A DNA stretch of 64,000 nucleotides, taken from assembly GCF_017352095.1 (NCBI RefSeq), contig NZ_CP071463.1:1488001-1552000 (forward strand), given 5' to 3'. The notes under the pieces were generated by a model. The model had not been told where the DNA came from. It ran no database searches and was given only the letters and a program-made list of their open reading frames with translations. A program made the translations under genes and the position numbers. This DNA is from Natrinema longum. Its GTDB lineage: Archaea > Halobacteriota > Halobacteria > Halobacteriales > Natrialbaceae. Shown here one piece after another: positions 8,542-21,250 of the stretch (positions are counted from its first letter, which is position 1; every line of letters begins with the position of its first letter).

Positions 8542-8915
8542 TCGACGGCACTGAACGCCGATCGCGGAATACCGGGTTCCGCCGGGCGATCGGTACCACT
8601 GTCGACCGATTCGCTCGCTGTGTGGCCATCGCTCTCCGTGAAACCCAGAACTACTTACGTCACGAGAGTCGTTATTCTACTAACCGAAATAGGCGCCGTC
8701 CGTGGCGCAGTTGGGACTCCCCGTTCGCTTCGAACGAGTGGAGCCCCACGCCTGCTGCAGAATCGACTCCGGCACAGTTTCCGGCACATTCCTGCAGTCA
8801 ACGCGTGGAAGGGCACCCCCACAACGTGATCGATACGTACTCACGTTTCGAGATGCCCCCCAGTAGCCGTTCTGGCTACGTACTGTCCACAGGACTGCTA
8901 TGATCGGCCCCAGCT
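8542..8915. other. Intergenic region, no gene seen
   Basis: 374 bp between the AOR gene and RNase J. Short frames here have no family features or haloarchaeal codon bias. The only structure I see is the hairpin GTAGCC-GTTCT-GGCTAC at 8863-8879, 37 bp upstream of the RNase J ATG, and an AT-richer stretch near 8652-8690 that could be a promoter or a 5' leader for RNase J. Confidence 0.5.
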
Positions 8916-10262
8916 ATGGAAATTGAAATTGCAACGATTGGCGGTTACGAGGAAGTCGGCCGACAGATGACGGCTGTCCGCGCCGGTGACGACATCGTGA
9001 TCTTCGACATGGGACTGAACCTGTCGAAGGTCCTGATCCACGACAACATCCGAACCGAAGGCATGCACAGCCTCGACCTGATCGATATGGGAGCCATTCC
9101 CGACGACCGGGTCATGAGCGACCTCGAAGGTGACGTCAAAGCGATCGTCCCCACTCACGGCCACCTCGACCACATCGGTGCGATCAGCAAACTCGCACAC
9201 CGATACGACGCACCCATCGTCGCGACGCCGTTCACCCTCGAACTGGTCAAGGGAGAACTCGAGGAGGAAGGGAAATTCAATACCGAAAACGACCTCGTCA
9301 AGATGGACGCCGGCGAAACAATGTCGATCGGCGACTCCGGCGCAGTCGAACTCGAGTTCGTCAACGTCACCCACTCGATCATTCAGGCAATCAACCCGGT
9401 CCTCCACACGCCCGAAGGCGCGGTCGTCTACGGGCTCGACAAACGGATGGACCACACGCCAGTCATCGGCGATCCGATCGATATGGAGCGGTTCCGCGAG
9501 ATCGGCCGCGAGGGCAACGGCGTCCTCTGTTACATCGAGGACTGTACCAACGCGAACAAGAAGGGCCGAACGCCCTCGGAAAACGTCGCCCGCGAACACC
9601 TCCGGGACGTCCTCTACAGCATGGAGGACTACGACGGCGGCATCGTCGCCACCACCTTCTCGAGTCACATCGCCCGCGTGAAATCGCTGATCGAATTCGC
9701 TCGCGACATCGATCGCACGCCGATCCTGCTCGGCCGCTCGATGGAGACCTACTCCGGTACCGCAAAACAGATCGGGGTCGACTTCCCCTCCGACGTCGAG
9801 ATGGTCGGCTACCGTCAATCCATCGAACAGACCTTCGAGCGAATCATGAACGAAGGCAAGGAGAACTTCCTCCCCGTCGTCACCGGCCATCAAGGTGAGC
9901 CTCGAGCAACGCTCACACGGATGGGTCGTGGCGAAACCCCCTACGAACTCGAGGACGGTGACAAGGTCGTCTTCTCCGCTCGCGTCATTCCGGAGCCGAC
10001 GAACGAGGGGCAGCGCTACCAGGCCGAAAAGCTACTCCGCATGCAGGGCGCGCGGATCTACGACGACGTCCACGTCTCTGGTCACCTCTGTCAGGAGGGC
10101 CACTACGAGATGCTCGATGCACTGCAACCCGAGCACGTCATCCCGGCTCACCAGAACATGAGCGGCTTTTCGGGATACGTCGATCTGGCCTCCAATCAAG
10201 GGTACAAACTCGGACGCGATCTCCACGTGACCTCGAACGGAAACGTCATCCAGTTAGTATAG
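8916..10262 (+). CDS. rnj: Ribonuclease J (metallo-beta-lactamase / beta-CASP)
   Basis: 448-residue enzyme of the archaeal RNase J group, a Zn-dependent 5'-3' exoribonuclease family acting in mRNA turnover and rRNA maturation. The metal motif HGHLDH is at residues 81-86; further MBL motifs ([13 protein letters not shown]) and the beta-CASP part ([54 protein letters not shown]) follow in order. Its length equals other archaeal RNase J proteins, which lack the bacterial C-terminal extension. It runs convergently towards the 5S genes of the rRNA operon, so a role near rRNA processing is a tempting but unproven neighbour inference. The [18 protein letters not shown] start is typical for the family. 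Confidence 0.95.
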   Translation: MEIEIATIGGYEEVGRQMTAVRAGDDIVIFDMGLNLSKVLIHDNIRTEGMHSLDLIDMGAIPDDRVMSDLEGDVKAIVPTHGHLDHIGAISKLAHRYDAPIVATPFTLELVKGELEEEGKFNTENDLVKMDAGETMSIGDSGAVELEFVNVTHSIIQAINPVLHTPEGAVVYGLDKRMDHTPVIGDPIDMERFREIGREGNGVLCYIEDCTNANKKGRTPSENVAREHLRDVLYSMEDYDGGIVATTFSSHIARVKSLIEFARDIDRTPILLGRSMETYSGTAKQIGVDFPSDVEMVGYRQSIEQTFERIMNEGKENFLPVVTGHQGEPRATLTRMGRGETPYELEDGDKVVFSARVIPEPTNEGQRYQAEKLLRMQGARIYDDVHVSGHLCQEGHYEMLDALQPEHVIPAHQNMSGFSGYVDLASNQGYKLGRDLHVTSNGNVIQLV

Positions 10263-10346
10263 ACCGCGAAGCGGGTGCAGTTATTTTACGTCCCGGATAA
10301 CTTGTAGTAGCGGCCGGTGCTGTCGCTGTCTCGAAACAAATACGAA

Positions 10347-10374
10347 AACCCACACAGCAGTTGCTGTGTGGGTT
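10347..10374 (-). terminator. Hairpin downstream of the rRNA operon
   Basis: AACCCACACAGCA-GT-TGCTGTGTGGGTT is a perfect 13-bp stem with a 2-nt centre, 9 nt beyond the last 5S gene on the minus strand. It is followed there by TTCGTATTTG. It may act as the rRNA operon terminator or as a 3' processing guide, and may also end the convergent RNase J transcript. Confidence 0.65.
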
Positions 10375-10383
10375 GAAATGAAT

Positions 10384-10505
10384 GGGAGCGGCGAATCGGA
10401 TTTCCCAGAGGGTCGCCCACTCCAGTACTCACCGAAACGTAGGCGAGCTTATCTTCCGTGTTCGAGATGGGTACGGGAGGTCCCTCGCCACTGTGGCCGC
10501 TGTAA
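10384..10505 (-). rRNA. rrf: 5S ribosomal RNA, distal copy
   Basis: 122-nt gene recognised by comparison with the haloarchaeal 5S sequence: 5' TTACAGCGGCCACAG, central CCCGTACCCATCTCGAAC and GGAAGATAAGC, and 3' CTCTGGGAAATCCGATTCG. The terminal helix pairs AGCGGC with GCCGCT. It differs from the other 5S at about nine positions. One of these is a compensated A-U / G-C change in helix I, so both copies look foldable. It is the last gene of the operon. Ends are estimated to within a few nucleotides. Confidence 0.93.
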
Positions 10506-10574
10506 TGCCGATCGGCGGAATCGAACCGCCGTCAGACCACGATCGGTCGGTCGACCGTATTGGTCGATATGAGT

Positions 10575-10696
10575 GGTGGCGGCGAAACGGATTTCCCAGA
10601 GGGTCGCCCACTCCAGTACTCACCGTAACGCAGGCGAGCTTATCTTCCGTGTTCGGGATGGGTACGGGAGGTTCCTCGCCGCTGTGGCCGCCGTAA
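10575..10696 (-). rRNA. rrf: 5S ribosomal RNA, proximal copy
   Basis: 122-nt 5S gene directly downstream of 23S, with 5' TTACGGCGGCCACAG and 3' CTCTGGGAAATCCGTTTCG. Helix I pairs GGCGGC with GCCGCC. About 30 bp immediately upstream of each 5S gene are also alike (TGCCGATC, then GGAATCGAACC). The duplicated unit is therefore about 152 bp repeated with a 191-bp period, a tandem duplication of 5S plus its 5' flank. Confidence 0.95.
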
Positions 10697-10760
10697 TGCC
10701 GATCAACGGAATCGAACCGTCGTCATTCCAATATCGGTCGGTGTGTCCAAGACCGTAGTA

Positions 10761-10802
10761 TACGTGTAGTCCAGTTTGCGTCCGGACCCGTTCTCGCGTC
10801 AC
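10761..10802 (-). other. 23S processing stem, 3' arm
   Basis: This 42-bp stretch is complementary to 13783-13824 on the other side of 23S. Two perfect blocks of 12 bp (GGACTACACGTA) and 10 bp (GAACGGGTCC) are interrupted by an unpaired middle. This is the bulge-helix-bulge type stem cut by the archaeal splicing endonuclease during 23S maturation. Confidence 0.8.
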
Positions 10803-10821
10803 GGATCCAATGCGATGTAGT

Positions 10822-13742
<2,921 letters not shown>

Positions 13743-13782
13743 TCATCGGATCGGCAGTCGTAACGGATGTTACAACCACGTA

Positions 13783-13824
13783 GTGACCCGGGAACGGGTC
13801 CAGTGGACGCCTGGACTACACGTA
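13783..13824 (-). other. 23S processing stem, 5' arm
   Basis: Partner of 10761-10802. It lies about 40 bp before the 23S 5' end and contains GAACGGGTCC and GGACTACACGTA, which pair with the 3' arm. Confidence 0.8.
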
Positions 13825-13973
13825 CACACGGTCTCATCTGCACGCCGTAGACGCGGCATGCATTAACCCTTCCCACCCGCGTTTACACGGGGTGGTGCAT
13901 CGGTTCGTTGTTCGGATTAGATCGAAATCGGCTAACCCACTTAAGGGGCACGATTCGATCGTCCTCCGAGACA

Positions 13974-14045
13974 TGGACCCACAGGGATTCGAACCCTGGG
14001 CATCCTCCTTGCAAAGGAGGCACTCTACCACTGAGCTATGGGCCC
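13974..14045 (-). tRNA. tRNA-Ala (anticodon TGC) in the 16S-23S spacer
   Basis: 72-nt cloverleaf read on the minus strand: acceptor GGGCCCA / TGGGTCC with discriminator A, D-arm GCTCAGTGGTAGAGC-like, anticodon stem CCTCC-TTTGCAA-GGAGG, and T-arm CCAGGGTTCGAATCCCTG-like. The acceptor contains a G3-U70 pair, the universal alanine identity element, which confirms the assignment. CCA is not encoded. Position in the rRNA spacer is the usual one for Halobacteria. Confidence 0.98.
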
Positions 14046-14078
14046 ACGTCCACCCTCTCGGGCGGACAGAGCGTATCA

Positions 14079-14140
14079 TGTTAGCCTCGGTAGTTCAAAG
14101 GTGCCCGATCGGCCAGACGCTGGTCGATCGAACGTGAAAC
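14079..14140 (-). other. 16S processing stem, 3' arm
   Basis: TGTTAGCCTCGGTAGTTC (14079-14096) is complementary, with one mismatch, to 15766-15783 upstream of 16S. A second 10-bp block (complement of CACGTTCGAT) near 14129-14138 pairs with 15723-15732. Together they would form the long 16S precursor stem. Confidence 0.75.
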
Positions 14141-14179
14141 CGCTAAGGTGGGCTGGGGCGACGCCCCAGTCCCGGTCTG

Positions 14180-15651
<1,472 letters not shown>

Positions 15652-15721
15652 GCTATATTACTCCCCGTGTGGGGAGGGTCTGTTGGCGGTGAATGTTAGT
15701 ACACACTCACACATAATGGGT

Positions 15722-15785
15722 CCACGTTCGATGACACACTGATCGCCGACCGATCGAGCGTCACCGAACTACCAAGGCTAACATC
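15722..15785 (-). other. 16S processing stem, 5' arm
   Basis: Contains CACGTTCGAT and GAACTACCAAGGCTAACA, complementary to the 14079-14140 arm. It lies in the 16S leader, about 70 bp before the mature 5' end. Confidence 0.75.
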
Positions 15786-15944
15786 AGATCCCATCTGTAC
15801 GGCGGACCGCAGGGGTGGAATCCTCATCTCTTGCGGATGTAATCGTACACCGTCCGGGGTACATAACCCCTTTGGGTTCGATCCATCCGGGATGACGGAA
15901 CGAGTTGAACGTTCCGTCGATCACACGTTCTTCGTGTTCACATC

Positions 15945-15985
15945 CGAATGCCCTCGTACATATAAGGGCGTCGGATCGATCCTGC
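15945..15985 (-). promoter_or_regulatory. rRNA promoter P4 (closest to 16S)
   Basis: On the minus strand: GATCCGACGCCCTTATATGT, then ACGAGGGCATTCG. The box A CCTTATATG (15958-15966) and the downstream GGGCATTCG block are shared with the other rRNA promoters. The start site is expected about 25 nt downstream, near 15937. Confidence 0.75.
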
Positions 15986-16021
15986 ACCGGAAACCGCATC
16001 CGGCAGCGGGATGTACGATCA

Positions 16022-16062
16022 CAACTGAACGCCCAGACGCGTATAAGGGCCCCGGATCGTCG
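16022..16062 (-). promoter_or_regulatory. rRNA promoter P3
   Basis: Minus strand GATCCGGGGCCCTTATACGC, then GTCTGGGCGTTC. Box A CCTTATAC is at 16041-16048. Same architecture as P4, 83 bp upstream of it. Confidence 0.7.
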
Positions 16063-16091
16063 TGGACGGAGAAACCGACCACGAACACATC

Positions 16092-16135
16092 CATAGTGGA
16101 GCCCTCGAGTACGGATAAGGCCGTCGGATCGAACC
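16092..16135 (-). promoter_or_regulatory. rRNA promoter P2
   Basis: Minus strand TTCGATCCGACGGCCTTATC, then CGTACTCGAGGGC. Box A CCTTATCC is at 16112-16120, 70 bp upstream of P3. Confidence 0.7.
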
Positions 16136-16227
16136 GACGGGTCGTCCGAGAGCGGATGTGATGCCTACCTCCGTGCCGGGTTGCGGCCGGAGGGAACGTG
16201 GCGGGTGTGCCACGTCGTTCGCATTAC

Positions 16228-16268
16228 AATCGAATGCCCGGTTCACATATAAGGCCGTCGAACGAGAC
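16228..16268 (-). promoter_or_regulatory. rRNA promoter P1 (most upstream)
   Basis: Minus strand GTTCGACGGCCTTATATGTG, then AACCGGGCATTCG. It resembles the Halobacterium rRNA promoter (TTCGACGG before a TTATGT box). Box A is at 16245-16254, 134 bp upstream of P2. Confidence 0.8.
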
Positions 16269-16560
16269 TCGTATCGGAACCCGATACCATGGCATGATTT
16301 TCCACGAGATGATCGTCGCGATAACAGTAATAAACGCAGCCGTCGCTCGAGCGATTCGACTCGACGGCGAGTGAATGTTACGCGGGCGGAGGTCGGCCGG
16401 TCATCCCACCCTCGAAGGTGCGGTCGGGCCGGATGATACCCGCGTGGTGTCACACTCGAGCGCGCACGCGCAAGAAGGCTTCGTGTCAGAAGTTGCCGAG
16501 TGAGAGCGATGGGAGACGCATCGATGCCGATAAACCATGTGCGTCATAAGGGGAACACGA
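16269..16560. other. Intergenic region between the rRNA promoters and the HTH gene
   Basis: No gene seen. A CCGATAAACC box near 16527-16536 lies about 25-34 nt before the ATG at 16561 and is a likely promoter for the divergent HTH gene. Confidence 0.45.
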
Positions 16561-16938
16561 ATGGTCCGGGACCCGTTCGCTTCGGAGTCGACGACGTCCG
16601 CGGAGGAAATCTGCGCTGCGTTGGACGATCCCGACTGCCGTGAGATTATTCGCAATCTCGAGGAACCCATGACTGCTGCCGAGCTATCGAAGCAGTGTGA
16701 GATCCCCCAGTCGACGCTGTACCGCAAGCTCGAGTTGTTGACCGAGGCGACGCTCCTCGAGGAGTCGACGGAGATTCGACAGGACGGGCATCACGCGAGC
16801 AAGTACTCGGTCGCGTTCGACGAGATTACGCTCGGGTTAGACGAGGATCGATCGCTGTCAGTCCAGATCGAGCGGCCGGCCCGGACCGCCGACGAACGGC
16901 TCGCAGAACTGTGGTCGGAGGTACGAAAGGAAACATGA
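16561..16938 (+). CDS. ArsR-like winged-helix regulator
   Basis: 125-residue haloarchaeal regulator. Residues about 15-75 form a winged helix: AEEICAALDDPDCREIIRNL, then EPMTAAELSKQCEIPQSTLY (recognition helix region) and RKLELLTEATLLEES. The wing contains GHHASKYSVAFDEI. The C-terminus ends RPARTADERLAELWSEVRKE, a pattern I know from haloarchaeal regulators encoded next to a small membrane protein. The ATG at 16561 is preferred to the one at 16537 because homologues begin MVRDPF. The TGA stop overlaps the ATG of the next gene (ATGA), so the two are translationally coupled and probably work together. Confidence 0.88.
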   Translation: MVRDPFASESTTSAEEICAALDDPDCREIIRNLEEPMTAAELSKQCEIPQSTLYRKLELLTEATLLEESTEIRQDGHHASKYSVAFDEITLGLDEDRSLSVQIERPARTADERLAELWSEVRKET

Positions 16939-17231
16939 ACGCGCTTCCAGCCGGTCCGACGGAGATGACACTCGCGCTGACGGTCGTCAAGACGCTCGTG
17001 CTCGTGGTGGGTGGGTTCATCACGTATTTCGCGTTCAAGGCGTATCGTCGGACCCGACAGCGGGCATTGGGCTATCTCGCTGCCGGCTTCGGTCTGGTCA
17101 CGCTCGGGTTAGTACTCGCCGGTATGTTGTACGAGCTGCTCGGCGTCCTCCTCATAACGGGAATTTTACTCGAAAGTCTGCTCGTTTTGGCTGGCTTTCT
17201 CGTGATCGCATATTCGCTGTACGTTCAGTAG
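16935..17231 (+). CDS. Small membrane protein (DUF7521-like) coupled to the HTH gene
   Basis: 98-residue protein with three predicted membrane helices: LALTVVKTLVLVVGGFITYF (about 11-32), a middle ALGYLAAGFGLVTLGLVLAG segment, and GVLLITGILLESLLVLAGFL. A cytoplasmic KAYRRTRQR loop follows helix 1. It matches my memory of DUF7521, which sits downstream of an ArsR-like gene in many Halobacteria. It could sense a membrane signal for the regulator; this is inference from coupling only. The GTG or ATG frames upstream inside the HTH gene are not needed. Confidence 0.82.
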   Translation: MNALPAGPTEMTLALTVVKTLVLVVGGFITYFAFKAYRRTRQRALGYLAAGFGLVTLGLVLAGMLYELLGVLLITGILLESLLVLAGFLVIAYSLYVQ

Positions 17232-17390
17232 GCGGTCGGTGTCACCGATTTTCGAACGGCTGACCTCGAGGAAGAACCGACACGAACGGCGCGGACGCGT
17301 GTACGCGGGAAGGAGTGGGGACTCCAGGCCCCATTAGGTTCGAAGGTGGACACGGCCTGTATGAGGACTCCGCCGCGTGTACCGGGAAAA

Positions 17391-18044
17391 TTACCAGGCG
17401 GACCAGGCGCTGCTCTGTTCGTCGTAGGCGTAGACGCGCTTGACGTCCTTCGCGAAGGCAGTATCGCCCTCCATATCGAACCGATCCCGCCGGTAGCCGT
17501 CGGCGTCGCCGCGGACGACGAAGGCGTCGATCTCGAACTCGTCGTCGCCGAAGGATTCGACCGCACCGACCTCGAACTCGTAGTCGCCGGGAACGTGGAC
17601 CGTGATGCTCCGACTGTCCTCCCGTGACCCGTCCTGTGGATGGACGGTCACGTTGACCCCGACGTTGTCGACCTCGCGGGTCCAGACGGTCTCGACCTCG
17701 TCGGCAGGCGCTTCCTCGACTCGTTTTTGCCCGCCGAGTTCGAGACTCGTCACGCGAACCGTCGAGAGGACTTCCTCGGTCTCGAGGATGAACTCGTCGC
17801 CGACCTCGATGGTCTCGTCCTCGGGCGTGGTGACGTTCGCCGTGAACGATTCTCCGCCCTGGGAGACGACGACGTCGAGCGTGACTTCGCTCTCGCGGTC
17901 GGGTTGGATCTTGTGGACGTGACTACACTCGCTGCACCGAACGGTGAGGGTACCGCCGCCGTCCGTGAGTACCTCGTGGACCGTCTCGAGGTCCGGCGAG
18001 CACGAAGGACAGGGCGTCGGAACCCGATCCGGTAGTTCGCTCAT
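17391..18044 (-). CDS. HVO_0476-family zinc-finger protein
   Basis: 217-residue cytoplasmic protein. The N-terminus carries a zinc ribbon: CPSC at about 12-15 and CSEC at about 37-40, followed by HVHKIQPDRESE. The rest is beta-rich: an OB-like or barrel segment (VTLDVVVSQGGESFTANVTT, VGDEFILETEEV, VRVTSLELGGQKRVEEA) and a C-terminal sheet with RRDRFDMEGDTAFAKDVKRV. The layout matches the haloarchaeal HVO_0476 family, whose role is unknown. Nucleic acid binding is possible. The start at 18044 (MSELPDRV) is typical; the longer frame upstream is not acidic. Confidence 0.85.
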   Translation of the reverse strand: MSELPDRVPTPCPSCSPDLETVHEVLTDGGGTLTVRCSECSHVHKIQPDRESEVTLDVVVSQGGESFTANVTTPEDETIEVGDEFILETEEVLSTVRVTSLELGGQKRVEEAPADEVETVWTREVDNVGVNVTVHPQDGSREDSRSITVHVPGDYEFEVGAVESFGDDEFEIDAFVVRGDADGYRRDRFDMEGDTAFAKDVKRVYAYDEQSSAWSAW

Positions 18045-18208
18045 ACCCCCTGTACACGCTACGCACCTAAAAGACGATTGAACCCGTCTTACTCCCGGAC
18101 AGATGTCGACTTCTGGGTCGAACGCCATGGGAGTCGGTTCGTCCCTGCAGCCGACACGGAAGAGGACACTAGTCCCGTTCCAACCGTCGACTGCAGGCGT
18201 GGACCGCA

Positions 18209-18790
18209 CTAGTTCCCCTGAATCGCGTCGATGACCATCGCCGCTGCAACGATGGGCTCTTTCGGGACGGTGCTGGCGTCGTCGATGGTGATCTCGTAGC
18301 GGTCCCGCAGCGAGAACTGTCCATCGATGGAGCCGACGTGAGCACCCTCTTGATCGGTGATCTCGTACTTGTGGGGGATCCAACCGCCGAACGGAACGAT
18401 GTTCCGGGCCAGCGTCACCATCGCACCACGGGAGTTGATTTCGGCCAGTTTCGCCTCCGTGGTCGCATCGCGGATCTTCCAGGTGTCCTGAAGCAGCGAG
18501 TAGTCGTTATCCAGGATAACGAGATTCTCGCCGGTCTCGGCGTCTGAAAGCACGTAGTTCCCTGCGACGTCGATGATGCCGCCGGCTTTCACCGTGAACA
18601 CCTCGTTGCCGTCGGCGTCGACGAACGGAAACTCCTCTTTCATCTTGAGCATCTTCTGTTTACCCCTGAGAACGACGTTCCCGTCGACGTCGAGCGCTTT
18701 GTACTTGTTCCGAACGAGTCCCTGCTCGACAGTGTATCGGTCGTCCGTGAGCTCTATCCCCCGAATGTCGTATCCCTTCGTTCCGCTCAT
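18209..18790 (-). CDS. LURP-one-related / tubby-like protein
   Basis: 193-residue protein with the closed beta-barrel pattern of the LURP-one-related family, which is distantly related to tubby and phospholipid scramblases. It shows successive strands DRYTVEQGLVRNKYKALDVD, NVVLRGKQKMLKMKEEF, GNEVFTVKAGG, GNYVLSDAETGENLVILD and KYEITDQEGAHVGSIDGQF, then a hydrophobic C-terminal helix (PIVAAAMVIDAI) that would fill the barrel core. Haloarchaeal members have no known function. It is monocistronic. Confidence 0.88.
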   Translation of the reverse strand: MSGTKGYDIRGIELTDDRYTVEQGLVRNKYKALDVDGNVVLRGKQKMLKMKEEFPFVDADGNEVFTVKAGGIIDVAGNYVLSDAETGENLVILDNDYSLLQDTWKIRDATTEAKLAEINSRGAMVTLARNIVPFGGWIPHKYEITDQEGAHVGSIDGQFSLRDRYEITIDDASTVPKEPIVAAAMVIDAIQGN

Positions 18791-18929
18791 CGGTCCGAAA
18801 TCACACTATCATCACTTGAAACCACTAGGTTCCCACACGTACTGTGAAGATTTAATCGATCGACACGGACGGAATTTCCCCTCGAGACAGACACGAAACG
18901 GAGCCGAACGCTCGGACGCACCCAACCGA

Positions 18930-19886
18930 TCAGGAATCGCCCGGCTGGGGAAGTTCGACGCGCTCGCCGTCGGCGAAGACGGTCGGCTCCCGAACGATCC
19001 CGTCGAGGTGGATCGGCGCTTCCGTCTCGCCGCCGATGCCCGCGTTGTCGCCGATCGCGATGTGGACGGTACCACCGGCCTTTTCGTCGAGGAGGACCGA
19101 GCCGACGAGTTCGGTGACTGCCACGTTCGTCCCGATACCGAGTTCCGCGAGGTTGTACGCGGCGTCCTCGACCGCCTCGGAAGCGGTCTCGACCGTCTCT
19201 CGGATCTCGTCGTCGGAGATGTGCGTGACGAGGCCGTCCTCGACCTCGAACGTGAGCCGGTGATCCTCCTCGAGCAGACCGTGGGGACGCATCGTCCCGT
19301 CGACGACGAACGTTCCGTCCGCGGTCGTGGGACTGATAAATACCTCGCCGGCCGGGAGGTTCGACATTTGACCGGGTTCGTGGACGATACCGGTGTCCGA
19401 GAACCAGTCCCGTCCGCCAACGTCGAAGGTGATATCAGTTCCAGCGTCGGTAGTGACGCGAATTTCGTCGGCGTCAGCGACCTGCTCGCGGACCGCTTCG
19501 CAGTGGGCCGCGATGGACTCGTAGTCGGCGTCGAGGCCGGTCGTGAAGACGTCCTCGGTGATGCCGGGCAGCGTCGCGACCCTCGCGCCGGCCTCGTTGG
19601 CTTCGGTCCGGGCCCGAGTGTGACTCAGGCTCTTGGTCGTCGGCGCGAGCACCACGTCGGCCCCGGCCATCGCAGCTGCAACCGGTGCCGGCGGCTCGCT
19701 ACCGTGGGTTTCCCCCGGCGGATAGCGGACGAGCACGGCGTCGTCGGTGATCTCGGTCGCCACCTCGTAGATCGCCTCTCCGATGGGTTCGCGCTCGTCG
19801 TCGGTAACGACCGCACACGACTCTCCCGTCTCCAGACCCAGACACTGGCGGACCGCTGTCTCCGCCGCGTCTCGAAGTGCTACCAT
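18930..19886 (-). CDS. Aminopeptidase (M29-like) family protein
   Basis: 318-residue cytoplasmic protein similar to the thermophilic aminopeptidase M29 / leucyl aminopeptidase group common in Halobacteria. Visible family pieces are DVVLAPTTKSLSHTRARTEA (N-terminal domain), AGTDITFDVGGR, then the metal-site region NLPAGEVFISP, GLVTHI, ELGIGTN and GTVHIAIGDN...HLDGIVREPTVFADG. The conserved NLPAGEVF glutamate and the H and D residues in GTVHIAIGDN and HLDGI are present, so an active dinuclear metal site is plausible. It starts at the ATG at 19886; the upstream extension is not acidic. No partner genes are adjacent. Confidence 0.85.
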   Translation of the reverse strand: MVALRDAAETAVRQCLGLETGESCAVVTDDEREPIGEAIYEVATEITDDAVLVRYPPGETHGSEPPAPVAAAMAGADVVLAPTTKSLSHTRARTEANEAGARVATLPGITEDVFTTGLDADYESIAAHCEAVREQVADADEIRVTTDAGTDITFDVGGRDWFSDTGIVHEPGQMSNLPAGEVFISPTTADGTFVVDGTMRPHGLLEEDHRLTFEVEDGLVTHISDDEIRETVETASEAVEDAAYNLAELGIGTNVAVTELVGSVLLDEKAGGTVHIAIGDNAGIGGETEAPIHLDGIVREPTVFADGERVELPQPGDS

Positions 19887-20096
19887 ACGTGCGTGTGTGG
19901 TGAGCGAGCCGATATGTCTTGCCTTCGGTCTCGCGGATGGGTTCTCGACCGGCTTCGAAGAAGGGGATCCGATCGAGTGAGGGGACGAACGAAAACTCCG
20001 ATCGTCCTCGAGATCGATCCTGAACTCCGATCCGAGTAACAATCGGCTGCGAGGGCTCGAAACGATTATCCCGCTCGGTGGTTCACTCCCGAGTAT

Positions 20097-21110
20097 ATGC
20101 TACAGGTCGCCATCAACGGCTACGGCACGATCGGCAAGCGCGTCGCGGACGCCGTCCGGCAACAGCCCGACATGGAGGTACTGGGAGTTGCGAAGACGCG
20201 GCCGAACTTCGAGGCCGAAACAGCGATCGAGAAGGGCTTTGCACTCTATGCGGCGGTCGAAGAACGCGAGGAACTGTTCGCCGAGGCCGGCCTCGAGATC
20301 GCGGGGCCGGTCGAGGACCTGGTGGCAGACGCCGACGTCGTCGTCGACGCCACGCCGTCGGGGATCGGCGCGCAGAACAAGGAACTCTACGAGGAGTACG
20401 ACACGCCCGCGCTCTATCAGGGCGGCGAGGACGCCGACCTCACCGACGTGAGCTTCAACGCACGCTCGAACTTCGAGGACGCCGTCGACGCGGACCACGT
20501 GCGCGTCGTCTCCTGTAACACGACCGGGCTCTCTCGCGTCATCGCGCCGCTCCGGGAGGCGTACGGCGTCGAGAAGGTCCGCGCGACGCTCGTCCGTCGC
20601 GGTGGCGACCCCGGCCAGACATCGCGTGGGCCGATCAACGACATCCTCCCGAATCCGGTGACGATTCCCTCCCACCACGGTCCCGACGTCGAGACCATCT
20701 TCCCCGATCTCGATATCGATACGCTCGGCATGAAGGTGCCCGCGACGCTGATGCACATGCACAGCCTCAACGTCACGTTGGAGGAGGAAGTCGACGCGGC
20801 CGACGTCCGCGAACTGTTCGCCGACGAGTCGCGCCTGTTCCTGATTCCCGAGCGGATGGACATCGACGGCAGCGGCAAACTCAAGGAGTACGCGCTGGAC
20901 GCGGGCCGACCGCGCGGCGACATCTGGGAGAACTGCATCTGGGAGGAATCCGTCTCGACCGTCGGCCGGGATTGCTACCTGTTCCAGGGCATTCACCAGG
21001 AGAGCGACGTCGTCCCGGAGAACGTCGATGCCATTCGTGCCGTGACCGGCGCTGCCGACGCCGAGGAAAGCATCGAAACGACCAACGAGACGCTCGGGAT
21101 CGGGTTCTAG
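20097..21110 (+). CDS. gap: Type II glyceraldehyde-3-phosphate dehydrogenase
   Basis: 337-residue archaeal phosphorylating GAPDH of central carbon metabolism (glyceraldehyde-3-phosphate + phosphate + NAD(P) to 1,3-bisphosphoglycerate; in this group often used for gluconeogenesis). The Rossmann motif [17 protein letters not shown] opens the protein and the catalytic cysteine is C140 in [40 protein letters not shown] and [16 protein letters not shown] are class II signatures that differ from bacterial GAPDH. Length is normal. It stands alone between an aminopeptidase and Hsp20. Confidence 0.97.
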   Translation: MLQVAINGYGTIGKRVADAVRQQPDMEVLGVAKTRPNFEAETAIEKGFALYAAVEEREELFAEAGLEIAGPVEDLVADADVVVDATPSGIGAQNKELYEEYDTPALYQGGEDADLTDVSFNARSNFEDAVDADHVRVVSCNTTGLSRVIAPLREAYGVEKVRATLVRRGGDPGQTSRGPINDILPNPVTIPSHHGPDVETIFPDLDIDTLGMKVPATLMHMHSLNVTLEEEVDAADVRELFADESRLFLIPERMDIDGSGKLKEYALDAGRPRGDIWENCIWEESVSTVGRDCYLFQGIHQESDVVPENVDAIRAVTGAADAEESIETTNETLGIGF

Positions 21111-21213
21111 ACACGCCTCCGTCTCCCTCGCTCGAGTCGACTCGAGCGAGCGACTGTCCCGGACGACCATCCCCACGCCGGCCGACGATCGGCTCCCGGT
21201 CGTATAGCAGCGA

Positions 21214-21228
21214 CAGAAAGTTTTTCCC
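21214..21228 (+). promoter_or_regulatory. Likely promoter of the Hsp20 gene
   Basis: CAGAAAGTTTTTCCC (purine-rich BRE followed by a T-rich box) lies 23-37 nt before the ATG at 21251, as expected for a near-leaderless transcript. Heat-shock promoters in Halobacteria often have such a BRE/TATA pair. Confidence 0.4.
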
Positions 21229-21250
21229 ACCCGCCACCCTACACCCGTCC

